From contig CAJJDP010000029.1 of NCBI GenBank assembly GCA_905182995.1, forward strand, positions 496,001 to 560,000: a DNA stretch of 64,000 nt. Reading direction: 5' to 3'. The position numbers and the translations under genes were made by a program. The notes below the pieces were generated by a model. The model saw only the letters and a program-made list of their open reading frames with translations, searched no databases and had not been told where the DNA came from. This DNA is from Paramecium octaurelia. Taxonomy: Eukaryota > Ciliophora > Oligohymenophorea > Peniculida > Parameciidae. Below are positions 33,801 through 46,845 of the stretch, in pieces; position 1 is the first letter of the stretch; every line of letters starts with the position of its first letter.

Positions 33801-36800
33801 AATAATTTATATATTAGTGAAATAGTCGAATTGATGGGAAAAATCAAAACAAAGTCATTATTTGAAATGCTAAACAATTTGGATTATGACATGGAATTTT
33901 TAAATGCAACATTAAAATATTTGAATGAAGATTTGTTCTAAGAAAGCATCGATACAATTTAATCATCTGAGTAATACATAAAGAAATTAGTATAAAAGCA
34001 ATTAGAACAAATCAAAGACTTTATCAATAATTATGAATATCAAATAAGAGAATGCTTGGTATTTTAATTGCTTGAAATACAGAGCTTATCAGAAGAATAA
34101 TAAATCTAATCCTATGTGACAGAACTACTCATTTAAGTATGGGGCATAGAAAAAGATCAAAGAGTAAGAGCACTCTTGAAAAATAAAGAGATAATATCAT
34201 TACAGCAATAGTTGTTTTCAAGAAACTAAGTTACAATTAATGAGAAGTTAAGAAAGGCATTTTAAATGAAATTAAAATACATTAATGAATTAGAATAAGA
34301 GATTAGATAAGAGATTGACGAAGATAGTAGAAATCAAAAAATATCAACAATGCAATCTGAGTATTAATAATTTTAGGAGTTTCTTGGGAATATAAATGAG
34401 ATGCAGTAATTGTTAAACATTACATTGTACTTTTTAGTAGATATTAAAAAAGATTTAGGATAGATAATGAATAAATTGGAAAATCTTCAGAATACTATAA
34501 ATATAATAGGAAGAGACATTTCTATCCTTAGAGGCAAGTCCTTTTAATAACTCCTTGATTTAAGAAAGTAGACTGTTCTTTTAAATAAGAAGAAAATGGA
34601 TTTAACAAAAATATTTGTTCCGCTTTATGGCAGAGAGAAATCAAATGGTGTAGAATCTAAGTTGATACCCATGTTCGATGATGATAATTAAAATAAGATT
34701 TCAATAGTCAATAACTTTATATGGCATGATCATTAAGGAAAAGAGTACAAAGATTAATCAGATGTGTTGTTGATACATGGCTAAGCAGGATCTGGCAAAA
34801 GTACGATAGCCAGGAAAATAGAAGAATATCTTTGGGAATAATAGCAATCACAACATAACAAGGAACAAATACTAATACCAATCTTTGTTTCATTGCCAAG
34901 TTTAAAGGATCCTTTGCATAGTGCTATTGAAGAGACACTGCAATCAGAACAATTATCCTTTGATAAAATTTAAATTAACCAATTAAAAGAAGAAGTACAA
35001 AAAGGTAAGATGTCTCTTATTATAATTATGGATGGATATGATGAATTAAAAACTGATTATTCACAATAGAATTTATATGTTCTTAATAGATTAAATGAAA
35101 TATGGAGAAAACCAAAAGTTATCTATACATCAAGAACTGAAATCTTGAATTCAAATCTATATCAAACATGGTTTGAAGGCAATGGAAAATTGAAGGAAGT
35201 GGAATTGTAATCATTTTCATCTTTATAACAAAATCAATACTTTAAAAGTTTTGTACTTTAATTAGTTAAATAAAAAATCCTCACATTTTATGAATATTGC
35301 ATATAAAGTGAACGAAGACTGTTTAACTTTGAAGAATTTGAAAAAATATGGTTGCCAATTAATGAAATGATTGTATCAAAGAGTCTGGAAGGCAAAAACT
35401 TTATGAATTTATTTTTAAATAGGAATCAAATTACTTCAATTATAAATTCAATCACATAAAATCCTAAAATAGAAATAAGATAAGACCATCATGAAGAGTT
35501 GCTCTAAAGTTTATAGAAAGAACTATCAGATATCTGGAGTGCCAATCGATATATAGAGATTATGGATGAAATTAATATTAGAAGTATTGTGTAAATGCCA
35601 TTTATGCTTGAAATAGTCGCTTAAATCTTTCCTAAATTGACATCTGCAACCTCAGATATCAATTAAGTTAAAAGTAATTTCATAAAAAGTTTTGTTAACT
35701 TAAAAGAATAATAATATTTGATTAAGAAATACTCCCAAAACTTAGATTAAGTATTCGATATTGAAGTTGAATAGTTGTGTGCATTGAATCACTGGAAACA
35801 ATTGGAAATGAAATCAATCTTTTAAAATTATTCTCCTTTGAGTTAAATTAAAATTGAGAAAAAACTCTTAGTGATTAATGATTAATCCTTTGATTTTGGA
35901 TAAGAAGCACAATTAATCAAATAAGCTTTAAAGAATTAGAATTATACACCATACGCCTTTTATCAAGCTTTCATTGATTACTATCACAATTAATAAGTGC
36001 AAAAACTAAAAATGATTGGCAAAGCAATTGATTAGGAAATCTTCTTTACAGATCTATTAAATTTTTCATAGTCCCTTGCGTTAGAATTAACAGAAAGGTA
36101 GCTAACTCAAGCCTAATATAATAAGAAGAGTTATGTAGAATTTTCAAATGACGGAAGAACTCCACAATATGAATGGATTGATAAATACTTTGGCCAACAA
36201 GGAATGATAGCAGAATAAAAATATCTACTAAGAAAATGTGCACTTCTTAATCAGAAAGGTAATACTATCTCCTTTATTCATAAATCCATTTAAGAATTTT
36301 ATGTATCTAAATACATTCTTGATTTCCTATATAGACTGCCTACTCTGAATCTAGAAGAACTAAATGTATATATCAATGATAAATTGCGAAATTAATAAGA
36401 CAAAAATAAATTAATTAACTTGAACAAAGAGTTTAGCAGTATTGGCAAAGAGAATGTATAAAAATTGATTGAATTAACTGTGAGGACAATATAAGAGAGC
36501 AAGTTTAACACTCTCAATTTTTCAGAAGAATAATATTAAGGAATGATTCACTTTTTAAAGTCTGAAATTAGTTTAAATTAAAGATTAAAAGAGGTTCTAA
36601 TGGCAATAGTAAAATTATCCTGCTTAGAATAAATCGAACAAGAGGCAGGGAATTCTTTATTTATACTTAATTAAATAGGAGAGGTGTTTAACTATTTAGA
36701 TTTAGGACACATTTAAATAAAAAATGCCAATCTCAATGGTGCCTCATTTTATAGCACTAAATTAATTGAATCTAAAATGAAGAATGTAAATATTAGTTAA

Positions 36801-39713
36801 TGTAATTTCAACAGGGCTTAATTATAAAACTGTAGATGGATTGATATCAATTCGAATGAACTACCAACACTAAAAGGTCATTCTGATTCAGTTTCATCAG
36901 TAGCCTTCTCTCCAGATGGATAAACATTGGCTTCCGCTAGTAATGATTATACTGTAAGAGTATGGGATACAAAATCAGGAAAAGAGTTTTTGAAATTATC
37001 AGGACACACCGGTTGGGTTAGGTCAATTGCCTATTCTCCAGATGGTTTAGTTATAGCCTCTGGGAGCAGTGATAATACAGTGAGACTATGGGATGTAAGT
37101 TTTGGATATTTAATATTGAAATTGGAAGGGCACACAGATTAAGTACGCTCGGTGTAATTTTCACCAGATGGTTAAATGATTGCCTCTGCAAGTAATGATA
37201 AATCTATCCGTTTATGGGATCCTATTTCAGGTCAATAAATTAAGAAGTTAAATGGACATGATGGCTGGATATGGTCAGTAACCTTTTCATAAGTGGGTCA
37301 TTTATTGGCATCTTGCAGCGATGATTTAACTATAAGAATATGGGATCTAAAGTAATGTTTAGAAATCAGAAAATTAGAAGGACATTCAGCGCCTGTTCAT
37401 TCAGTTGCATTTCCACCTGATGGTCAACTATTAGCATCTGGAGGTTTTGATAAATTAATAATATTATGGGATATTAAAAGTGGAAAGGAATTAAAAAAAT
37501 TGATGGATCATGAAGATGGGATATGGTCTGTTGCCTTTTCGATTGATGGATAGTTTTTAGCATCTGCGAGTAACGATACAACTATTAGAATCTGGGATGT
37601 AAAGTCAGGAAAGAATATATAGAGATTGGAAGGACATACAAAAACGGTTTACAGTGTTGCTTATTCCCCAGATGGTTCAATCTTAGGATCAGCTAGTGAT
37701 GATTAATCAATAAGACTTTGGGATACAAAATCTGGAAGGGAAATGAACATGCTAGAAGGTCATCTTGGATTAATCACTTCTGTTGCATTCTCTCCAGATG
37801 GATTAGTCTTTGCTTCTGGTGGTGGTCAAGATTAATCAATTAGAATTTGGGATTTGAAATCTGGGAAAGAATTATGTAGATTAGATGGTCATTTTGGATG
37901 GGTATAATCAATTGCATTTTGTCCAAAAGGATAATTGATAGCTTCAGGTAGCAGTGATACATCTGTTAGATTATGGGATGTGGAATCAGGAAAAGAAATC
38001 CAAAAATTAGAAGGACATCTTAATTGGGTGTGCTCAGTTGCTTTTTCACCGAAAGAAGATATATTAGCATCTGGAAGTGAAGACCAATCGATTATATTAT
38101 GGCATATTAAAACAGGAAAAGTAATTACTAAATTATTAGGACACAGTGAATCTGTATAGTCAGTCGCCTTTTCTTGTGATGGCTCTAGATTAGCTTCTGC
38201 AAGTGGCGATTCTTTGGTTAAAATATGGGATCCAAAATTAGGAGAGGAAATATTAGAATTAAATGAACATAATGATTCATTATAATGTGTGATCTTTTCT
38301 CCAAATGGACAGATGTTGGCATCAGCTGGAGGAGATTATATCATATAATTATGGGATGCAGTTTCAGGACAAGATATAATGAAGTTAGAAGGTCATACAG
38401 ATGCAGTATAATCAATAGCATTTTATCCAGATGGAAAAGTTCTTGCATCTGGAAGTAGCGACCATTCAATTAGAATTTGGGACATAACAACTGGTACGGA
38501 AATGTAGAAAATAGATGGACATACTGGATGTGTATATTCTATTGTCTTTTCCCCAAATGGAGAAGCATTGGTATCAGCTAGTGAAGACAACTCCATATTA
38601 TTATGGAATACCAAATCGATTAAAGAAATGTAATAAATAAATGGTGATACTATGTGGATATATTCAGTAGCTTAATCTCCTGATTAGTAATTACTGGCAT
38701 TAGCTTGTATAGATTACTCAATACGATTATGGGACCTGAAATCTGAAAAAGAAAGATAAAAATTAATAGGACATTCTGATTAAGTAGAAGTAATTGCCTT
38801 TTCTGCTGATTGTCAAACTATGGCATCTGCAGGAAGAGACAAGAAAATTAGATTGTGGAATCTTAAATCATAAATAGATGTTTAGATACTAATTGCTCAT
38901 TCAGCTACAATATGGTCTCTTCGATTCTCTAATGATGGTTTAAGATTAGCCTCTGGAAGTAGCGATACTACAATACGTATTTGGATTGTAAAAGATACAA
39001 ATTAAGAAAATGTATTAAGAGGTCATAAGGAGGCAATACAATAAGTGATTTTTACTCCTGAAGGAAAGTTTTTGGTGTCTACATCAAATGACAACACTAT
39101 TAGATAATGGAGCCTAGATTCAGGAGAGTAAGTTCAAATATTAGAGGCCAATTTAGGGGTTGTTTGGGCAACTACTTTCTCTGCTGATAGTTAAATATTA
39201 GCTATGGTTAATAAAAATAATACCATATTCTTCTATTATTTAATAAAAGGAGAAATAAAAATAATTAAAAATAATCTAGATTTAATGCATTCTCTATCAT
39301 TCTCGTAAGATTCAGAATTTTTAATTGCCAAAAACTCTGATTGTTCTTTACATTTATTGGATATAAAGTCAGGATTTGTAGTATAATGTTTCCAAGAATA
39401 TTATACCCTTGCGGAAGCCTCAAAAAATCCCTTCTTATAACAATTTAAATTATCTAAGACCTAATTAAATTTATAGAAGTAATTAAAAAATCGCAAATCT
39501 GTTGAATAATTCTCACAATCCTTTTTAGCTAACAATTTTTCTTGGTCAAGTATCAGAATGAAACTAAATCCAATTACATGTTATAAAGCAATAGCCACAA
39601 GCCGGTTAATATAAGCAAAATAAACTATTATATCAAATTCAACTATCTTTTCAAATTTAAGAATTGATTTAATCCCATTATTTGAATAAAAAAATGATTA
39701 GATGTTTATATGA
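30897..39713 (+). CDS. Giant NACHT-pentapeptide-WD40 protein (STAND/NOD-like receptor architecture), 2938 aa
   Basis: One exon without intron or TGA runs from [17 protein letters not shown] to TGA at 39711 (8817 nt). Residues 1 to about 1250 are helical and Lys/Glu/Gln-rich with no recognised domain. The NTPase follows: Walker A VLLIHGQAGSGKST (GQAGSGKS at 1295-1302), Walker [11 protein letters not shown] (Asp1379) with the D-x-x-D/E signature of NACHT domains, and a helical region ending [13 protein letters not shown] like the winged-helix part. Residues about 1938-1985 are pentapeptide-like ([19 protein letters not shown]). From about 1992, some 18-20 WD40 repeats follow (GHTDQVRSVQFSPDGQMIAS type), enough for nearly three propellers. 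STAND proteins bind a ligand through the repeats, oligomerise by ATP and signal through the N-terminus. Ligand and output are unknown here. Confidence 0.93.
36870..39390 (+). repeat. About 20 tandem WD40 repeats (roughly 126-bp units)
   Basis: Units of about 42 codons repeat with the frame [29 protein letters not shown]. Units 1-14 are close to each other, while units 15-20 are more diverged (for example [17 protein letters not shown] and [11 protein letters not shown] units). High similarity among the first units suggests recent amplification or gene conversion inside the array. Variable positions lie where the blade loops would be. Confidence 0.85.
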
Positions 39714-40926
39714 TATTATTTATAAATTTAGTAGTTATATATAATATTTCAATTTAATGAGTAAATAAAATAATATGCTCAGCCTTCTATTACACACAAC
39801 ATTATTAGTATTAATTTATCTGCTCATCTAATAACAAATGTATTATTAGGTAATTTCAAAATAAAATGAATAAAATTGGAAGTTTTTTTTAAAAATTTTC
39901 ATTTTTTCATATATTTAGTGCAGGATTATCAGGCAAGTATTATTTCCTAAATATAGTTTGATTATAAAGTTTTGATAATCAGATCTAAATCAATTTGAAG
40001 TAAAATTATCAAATGATAAAAGGAACATCCCATCTTCACCATAAATTGGAAGAAATTTAATAAACTTAAATCTCAAAAACTACGATATACTGAAATTGAA
40101 GGAAATGTAAAAAATATTATAAAATAGGGGATTTTTTTGAATTTGATTCAACAAATTTAATCTTAAGAGAAGCATAAATCAAATTTAACGAATACATTAT
40201 TCTGTGACCAACCTCTAATCATTTGAATATCAATCAAGCTAAAAAAATAAGGAAGTTAAACTTATAAATAAGAATCTAATTTTAGCTCATAGATGAATCC
40301 TTATTAGTTTATATTAAATATATATGTAATTAAAATAAATATACAATGAATAATATTTGTCATTCTAACTAGATCTATTATTAGAATGATTATAGTAATT
40401 AGTATTGATCACAATAAATCAGATATAAATATAATAATGAATTATTGCCTTTGTTTTAATAATTGCAAAAAGTCCTACATCCTTAGCTTGTTTTGAAATA
40501 TCTATATACTAAATATTTTTAGGAATAAAAGATTCTGAATAAACTTAGTTTACCATATATATATCCAAAAAATTATGATTCTTTGTAGATCTTTTTAAAC
40601 TAGGATTCCATTTTGATTTTGACCTCTAGATATATTTATTTTTGTTTATATTTATTTAGATTATTTGTGATATTGAATTATCTTGTGTTTGAGTGAGTTC
40701 TCAACATTACATTTTCAATCCCTTAAGAATTGATTGTTATACCCAATTCTTTTTAAATAATGATTTGAAAATAGGAATCAATATAAATCACTACATCTAC
40801 AATAATACTACTATTCAGTTTTTAAAATATATATTTCAGAAACGCTACAATTTGTAAATTCTACATACATTAATTTTCAATATATCATATAACTGCATTT
40901 AAAAACATATAAAATTAAATTAATAA
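39714..40926. other. Long AT-rich intergenic region
   Basis: About 1.2 kb between two large plus-strand genes. There are a few open runs of up to about 80 codons (for example near 40460-40710 on the plus strand), but no start, intron pattern or family signal, and such runs are expected by chance when only TGA stops. Confidence 0.45.
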
Positions 40927-43900
40927 ATGCTTTTTTTCTTCTTTACCTTAATTCAGGTGGTTAATTCAGAATGGATATTAATCTAGAGTGACTTCTATTA
41001 AGAATAAATAGTAGAATAAGACAGTTGGGATTCATATTGGAAATGTTCGAATTAAAATAATGAAGCAACACAAAAGAAGCAATGTTTGACAAATGATTTA
41101 GAATTTATGAGATTATCTGATACTAAAAGTAGACTTTAAAAAGAATTTTATTACCCTCACTATTAACTTAGAATAATCACAGATATTATATATATTCGAT
41201 CAAAAAGTGGAAATGATTCTGCTTTTTAAATTCGAATAATGGATTCATCAGGATCAACGCAGCAGATATTTGAAAGGCTTTATAATGAAGGCTCTTTAAA
41301 ACAATACTATAAAGTGTGTAAATAATATTGCTCATACAATTGTACTTTAAATAATAGAAGTATAGAAATTAAGACCTTTATTTCTGATAAAATAAACCAT
41401 TAAACTCCTATCTTTACAATTTCTTATTGTTTGTAATTTGAACATGAAGAAATGCGTATTGGTTTAAGAAACATTTTAATTTATGCTAATTCTTGCCATA
41501 TTTCATGTGCCTCATGTAACGGAGACACGAAGGATAACTGTCTTACCTGTTACTAGGGATCACCACAAGGAGGTGTTTGCTTATGCGATGAAGCTAATAA
41601 ATATACCCACAGGTTGATTGGTTGTGTAGAAGAATGCCCTAGAGACTATTACATGACAGACAGCTCAAATTATTGTTAATTTGACCCAAGTAATTAAAAT
41701 AATAACTATAGGAATTTAATCCATGATTAAATATTTTGAAAATTCTAATATTAGTAATGGAGATTAATTAGCTTACGAGCCATGGATATATGAACCAGAT
41801 CCATTTCATGTTAGCAATTCAAATAATATATTTACTTGTTCTGGATAAAATTAAGTTGGACAATTAACATATAGTTCATCTATGTAATTGAAATTGCCAA
41901 AAAATGAAGGTTTAGTCTACCTAAGGATTAGAGTATCCTTCCACTTTTTTGGATGGTAGCCAACTTCTGTATTAATGATAACAGTAGATTAATATTCTCA
42001 AATGAGAATAGAGAAGACTATAGGCAATTACACTATATTCAATGGAAGGCTAAATAAATTTAAAAGCTTAAGTTGTTCATCTATGAATTATGATTTTTTG
42101 AGAATTGAAACTGTTTTAAAAACTTACACAACGACTCCTGTTATTAAATTTTAGGCTATTTAAACACTTGATAGTGAATTTTGGAGTTTCAATAATTTAA
42201 CTATTGATTATGGATTGTGTTAAAGTAATTGTACAAAGTGTGAATCTTTTTCTAAATGCTAAATTTGTTAAGTTAGTTTTCAATTATTTAGAGGAACATG
42301 TGTGAAGGCGTGTCCTATACACTCATAATTTAACAACGGTGTTTGTGAAGATTATGAAGATCTTATAGATAGTATGAAATATTGTTAATTTTAGATAGCA
42401 GATATTTAATAAAAGCATTTTATGACATGAACACTACTTTTGAAGAAGTTTCTAAAGTAGTTGATAATTTCACAGATTTAAATAACAATATATAACCATC
42501 TTTTACTGGAGCCATTTATTCTTTTGTCCCTGAAAAATCAGTTTTAGGAGGAGTTTTAGTTTGGAGTTAGGGTTAATTTTAAAAAACATTTACAAACTTA
42601 AAGTCTCATTATTAAGTGAGTTTTAGAATAAATTTTACATATGGAGATGAAAATGTAGGTTGGTTTCAATATAAATTGGACTCTTATTAATCTGGTTAAA
42701 TAAACAAACCAAACAATGGGGGAAAAAATTTAGTTGGAGGCGATGGAGTTGAGACTACTGTTTTTCATTAATATCAATTTACTCATACCTCAAATCAATT
42801 AGATATCATATTATCAGCTGATACAACAAATACAAATCTGGATGAGGCATTTATGTACGTTTCAGAATATTTTGTTGTGGTCAATTATGTATGAATTATC
42901 AATATGTATAGTGTGTACCTTTTTGTTCTTCTTGCACAGGACCAACAATATCAGATTGTGGATCATATTCTGGATATAATTTAACTCATTATTGCCGACC
43001 AGATTAATACCTCAAATTTGATAGTGTATCTTAAATCCACTCTTGTGAAGCATGTAATTAAATAGGATGTCTTGAATGTGAAAGTGAATCAGTTTGTACA
43101 AGATGTGAATTCTCAGATAGTTTATAATTCTTTCTGGATTAAGGTGAGTGCATTTGTTATCCATCTCAATATTTATCCACCAATTAATGTCTAAGTAATA
43201 ATTTATTTAGTAATTAAGAATGCAACCGATATTGTGAAAGTTGTTTTGGACCAAATTATGATTAATGTTATTCTTGTAATCCTGATTTCTATAGATCAAT
43301 AAGTAAATTTAAGTGCTAATGTCTGGTTGGATTTTTTGATGATGGATATAATTTAGAGTGTGTACCAATATGTGGAGATAAATTGATTGTAAATGGAGAA
43401 GATTGTGATGATGGAAATAGCAATCCATTCGATGGGTGTGATCAATGTAAATACAAATGTTAGGATGAATGCTAGAATTGTCATCAAGGTAAGTGTTATT
43501 AATGCAAAGATGGATTTACTTATAAATAAGGTACTTATCAGTGTATAGCAACATGTGGAGACAAGATGATTTAAGGAGATGAATAATGCGATGATGGTAA
43601 TAATAATGCATTAGATGGATGTCATCTTTGTAGGATTGTATGTGATATTCATTGTATTTATTGTGAAAATGGATAATGCCTCAAATGTAATGAAAATAAC
43701 GGATGGTATCTCAATGCTTTCAATCATTGCCAATATATTTGTGGAGATGGAATTATCAATAGAGAGTATGAGTAATGTGATGACAAAAATAACAATCCAT
43801 TTGATCTCTGTAATCAATGTCTTTTTGGATGTTCTGAACACTGCATTGCTTGTTAAAATGGTGTATGTTTAAAATGCTAAGCAGGATTTAGATATTTACA

Positions 43901-46604
43901 TCGAACTAAATAGTGTTTACCTATCTGCGGTGATTCTCTGATAGTAGGTTATGAATAATGTGAAGATGCACTTTCAGAAGTTAATCATTCTTGTAATCAA
44001 TGCAAGTTTAAGTGTGATAGTAAGTGTTTGCAATGTGAATATAATTAATGTCTCTAATGTGAATATGGATATTAATTAAGAAATAATAAATGTGAAGAGT
44101 AGTGTGGAGATGGGATAAAAGTAGGTGATGAAGAATGTGAATACATAGACATTTATTAAGTTGTCTCTACAGGTTGTTTAAATTGCTAATAAAATTGTGG
44201 AAGTGGGTGTTTAATATGTACAAAGGGAATATGCGAACTTTGTAAATAAGGATACTTAAGAGAATAATTTAAATGTAAACCTATTTGTGGAGATATGATT
44301 ATTGTTGATCCTGAAGAATGTGATGATGCAAATATGGAGCCATATGACAAATGCCATATTTGTAAGCATTCATGTGTTCCTTAATGTCTAACCTGTTCAT
44401 TTGGGGTATGTACTGAAATGGAAGAACCAAGCATTGTTGTTGTAGATCCAATCGAAATTGCTTGTCTTGATTATTGCAAGCATTGTTAAATAGAAAATGT
44501 TTGCATCATTTGTGAGGAATATTTTCAATTAAGTAATTCCATTTGCCTACCTATTTGTGGTGATGGCTTCATCATACCTGGTCTTGAACAGTGTGAAGAT
44601 GGAAACGACATACCATATGATGGTTGCTATTAATGCTAATATCAATGTTCATAAGGTTGCATTGAATGTGAATAATTCAATAAATGCAGAGAATGTGACA
44701 ACAATTAATTTTAATTGGATAATCAAACTCATAAATGTGTTATTAAGGATGTTATAAATTATATCGAAGAGCTAGTACCTTCGCTTTTCTAATTAAGCGA
44801 AATAAGATGTGAAATTAATTACTTACTAATTGATAATGTTTGTATTAATTAATGTGGTAATGGAGAATTAAATACTGAATTCGAAATATGTGATGATGGA
44901 AACTAATTGGGAGGTGATGGATGCTCTCAAAATTGTGTAATTGAAGATTCTTATCAATGTTAAAATACTGAAGGATAATTAAGTTAATGCACATTCATCA
45001 ATTCTCCTTAATTCTTTTTAAAAGTACTCTCCGAAAAAGTAAATTCAACACAAATAGTTGAACTCACGTTCTCCTAATAAGTAAAATTAGAAATCGATTT
45101 AACACTTGAAGATCTAGCTTAGTTTACTATTACCCCTCTAACTAATTATGCCTTGACTATTTAATCAATTTAGAATCTATCAACAATACTTAATTACCCT
45201 GTTTATCATATTTATGTTGAATTCAAGTAACCTATGTAGGATCCTATATTTGAAATTAAAATAAGTAAATCAACTATCTTGAATGAGTTTGATCTAACTT
45301 TATAAAAATATGAGATGAAAATTAGCCTTGGAAACCCTTTTATATTAACAGAAGATACTTAATAAAAGCTTTAATCTGTTGTTAAGTTAAATGAAGCTAC
45401 TATGTATTCCCTGACAGCCATTTCAGGTTTAGCCATTGTTACAGGGAATGTTGCAATGTTTGTCAATCTCTTAGACCTTTTGTAATCATTGTCTTATCTA
45501 AGATATATGTAATATCAATTTCCACCCCATTTAATTGAATTCTTAAATACTTACACTAAAGTTTCACTTTAACCGATCCTAGATCAATTAAAAATAAATG
45601 AATTATTTATTAAAATGAACGGAGGAACTTTACCCTTTTAATAGAAAATAAATAAAAAGTAGATCTAAACAAGCTCTTTGAATTAATTCTTTTTGATGAA
45701 TGCTAAAAGTTGTTATTTCTCACTCATTACATCCATTTTTATCTTTTTTGCTTGTTGCATTGCATCCTCAAATTAATTAAATACAATATTCTAAAATTTA
45801 TCTAAAAGATTCAAATAAAATGGAAAGATTCTAAAAATTATCATTTTATTTCAAAGGAAAGTGTAATAGTCAGCTTTAAAGTTCAAGAATGAATATTTTT
45901 CATTAGGAATTTTTAATGTTTATCAAGCAATCCTTCATCAATTTGTATTTAGTTCATTTTTGTAATTTCCAGATTATAACTTTAATTCTCCCTTTTAAAT
46001 ATTCAATAGTATTAATGCCATAATTAGTTTATTGTTTATTTCTGTTACAAGCTTATGCTTAATGTCAATCACATGTACACTAATCAAAGATAAACAAAAG
46101 TGGAAATATTTTTTAAAGGATTCTAAGATGGAATTTTGGGCAGCTAATTGTAAATCATTCCTCATTTACAGAATCATTATCTATATTTTTATAATAGTGA
46201 AGTTTATTGACTATCCACAAGTGCAATCATTATTATTATCAATGCAGTCTTTCTTTTATTTAATATACTTGATTAAGTTTGCACCTTTGCAATCACCTTA
46301 TGATTTAACAAAGTTAAAATATAGAGAATTCTTTTTTATGCTAATTACAGGATCTCTCTTAATTTACACTTTTGATTTTAGTTACGATTATTAAATGCTA
46401 TTTGGATGGATTCATATTTCTATGATTTCATTATTATTAATTATTAATCTAGTAATTGATGTCTCAGAATCTATCAACAAGGCTAGAATTAATTATGCAA
46501 AATTATAACATAAAAAGCAATTGCAAGAATAAAATAATTATTATAAAAATCCCCTTCAGAGACTTGTATTTCATTCATGTAATACTCCAATTTAAATATA
46601 ATGA
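40927..46604 (+). CDS. Large cysteine-rich membrane protein with eight DUF4215-type repeats, 1869 aa
   Basis: The start [16 protein letters not shown] is a signal peptide. Three introns (22, 23 and 23 nt) give 1869 residues with an exact frame check. The ectodomain has Cys-rich furin/GF-receptor-like stretches ([20 protein letters not shown]), two lectin-like or jelly-roll-like blocks, then from about residue 790 to 1320 eight units of the type CGD-x-I-I-x-x-x-E-Q-C-D-D-G-N, the Myxococcus-type disulphide repeat (DUF4215). The last 350 residues hold several membrane helices ([42 protein letters not shown]). The protein is expected at the cell surface, possibly as a receptor or adhesion protein. 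Ciliates have many such genes. Ligand unknown. Confidence 0.85.
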
Positions 46605-46845
46605 TTGATATATTTATTTTTTCTTGTACTTTTCTTATTCATATATAATTTTAATATTAAAGACAGAATAACTGAGATTTAATGGCCATATTTTGCTATT
46701 AAAGAAATATTCCAGTATATATTCCATTATTAAAACTAGAATATGAAATAATATTCCTAAATAATCAAAATCTTTCATACTTAACACCATTATTAAAAGT
46801 AATAGATGATTAAAATTAATTTAATATTTTTTTTATAACTTAATA
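46605..46845. other. Short convergent intergenic region
   Basis: AT-rich spacer between the stop of the cysteine-rich membrane protein gene and the stop of the minus-strand zinc-knuckle gene. Nothing recognised. Confidence 0.5.

Noticed and set aside
36927..38614. Separate small WD40 genes, or a minus-strand ORF at 38423-38614, within the WD array
   Set aside because: The plus-strand pieces are all in frame with 30897-39713 once TAA/TAG are Gln. The minus-strand ORF is antisense to WD repeats.
39714..40926. Telomere or chromosome breakage site between the two largest genes
   Set aside because: No CCCAAA/CCCCAA-type telomeric repeat is present. It is just a long AT-rich spacer.
43611..43872. 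Opposed ORFs of 76-85 codons inside the cysteine-rich gene
   Set aside because: Both are out-of-frame shadows of the DUF4215 repeat region. The real frame carries the CGD...EQCDDGN motifs.
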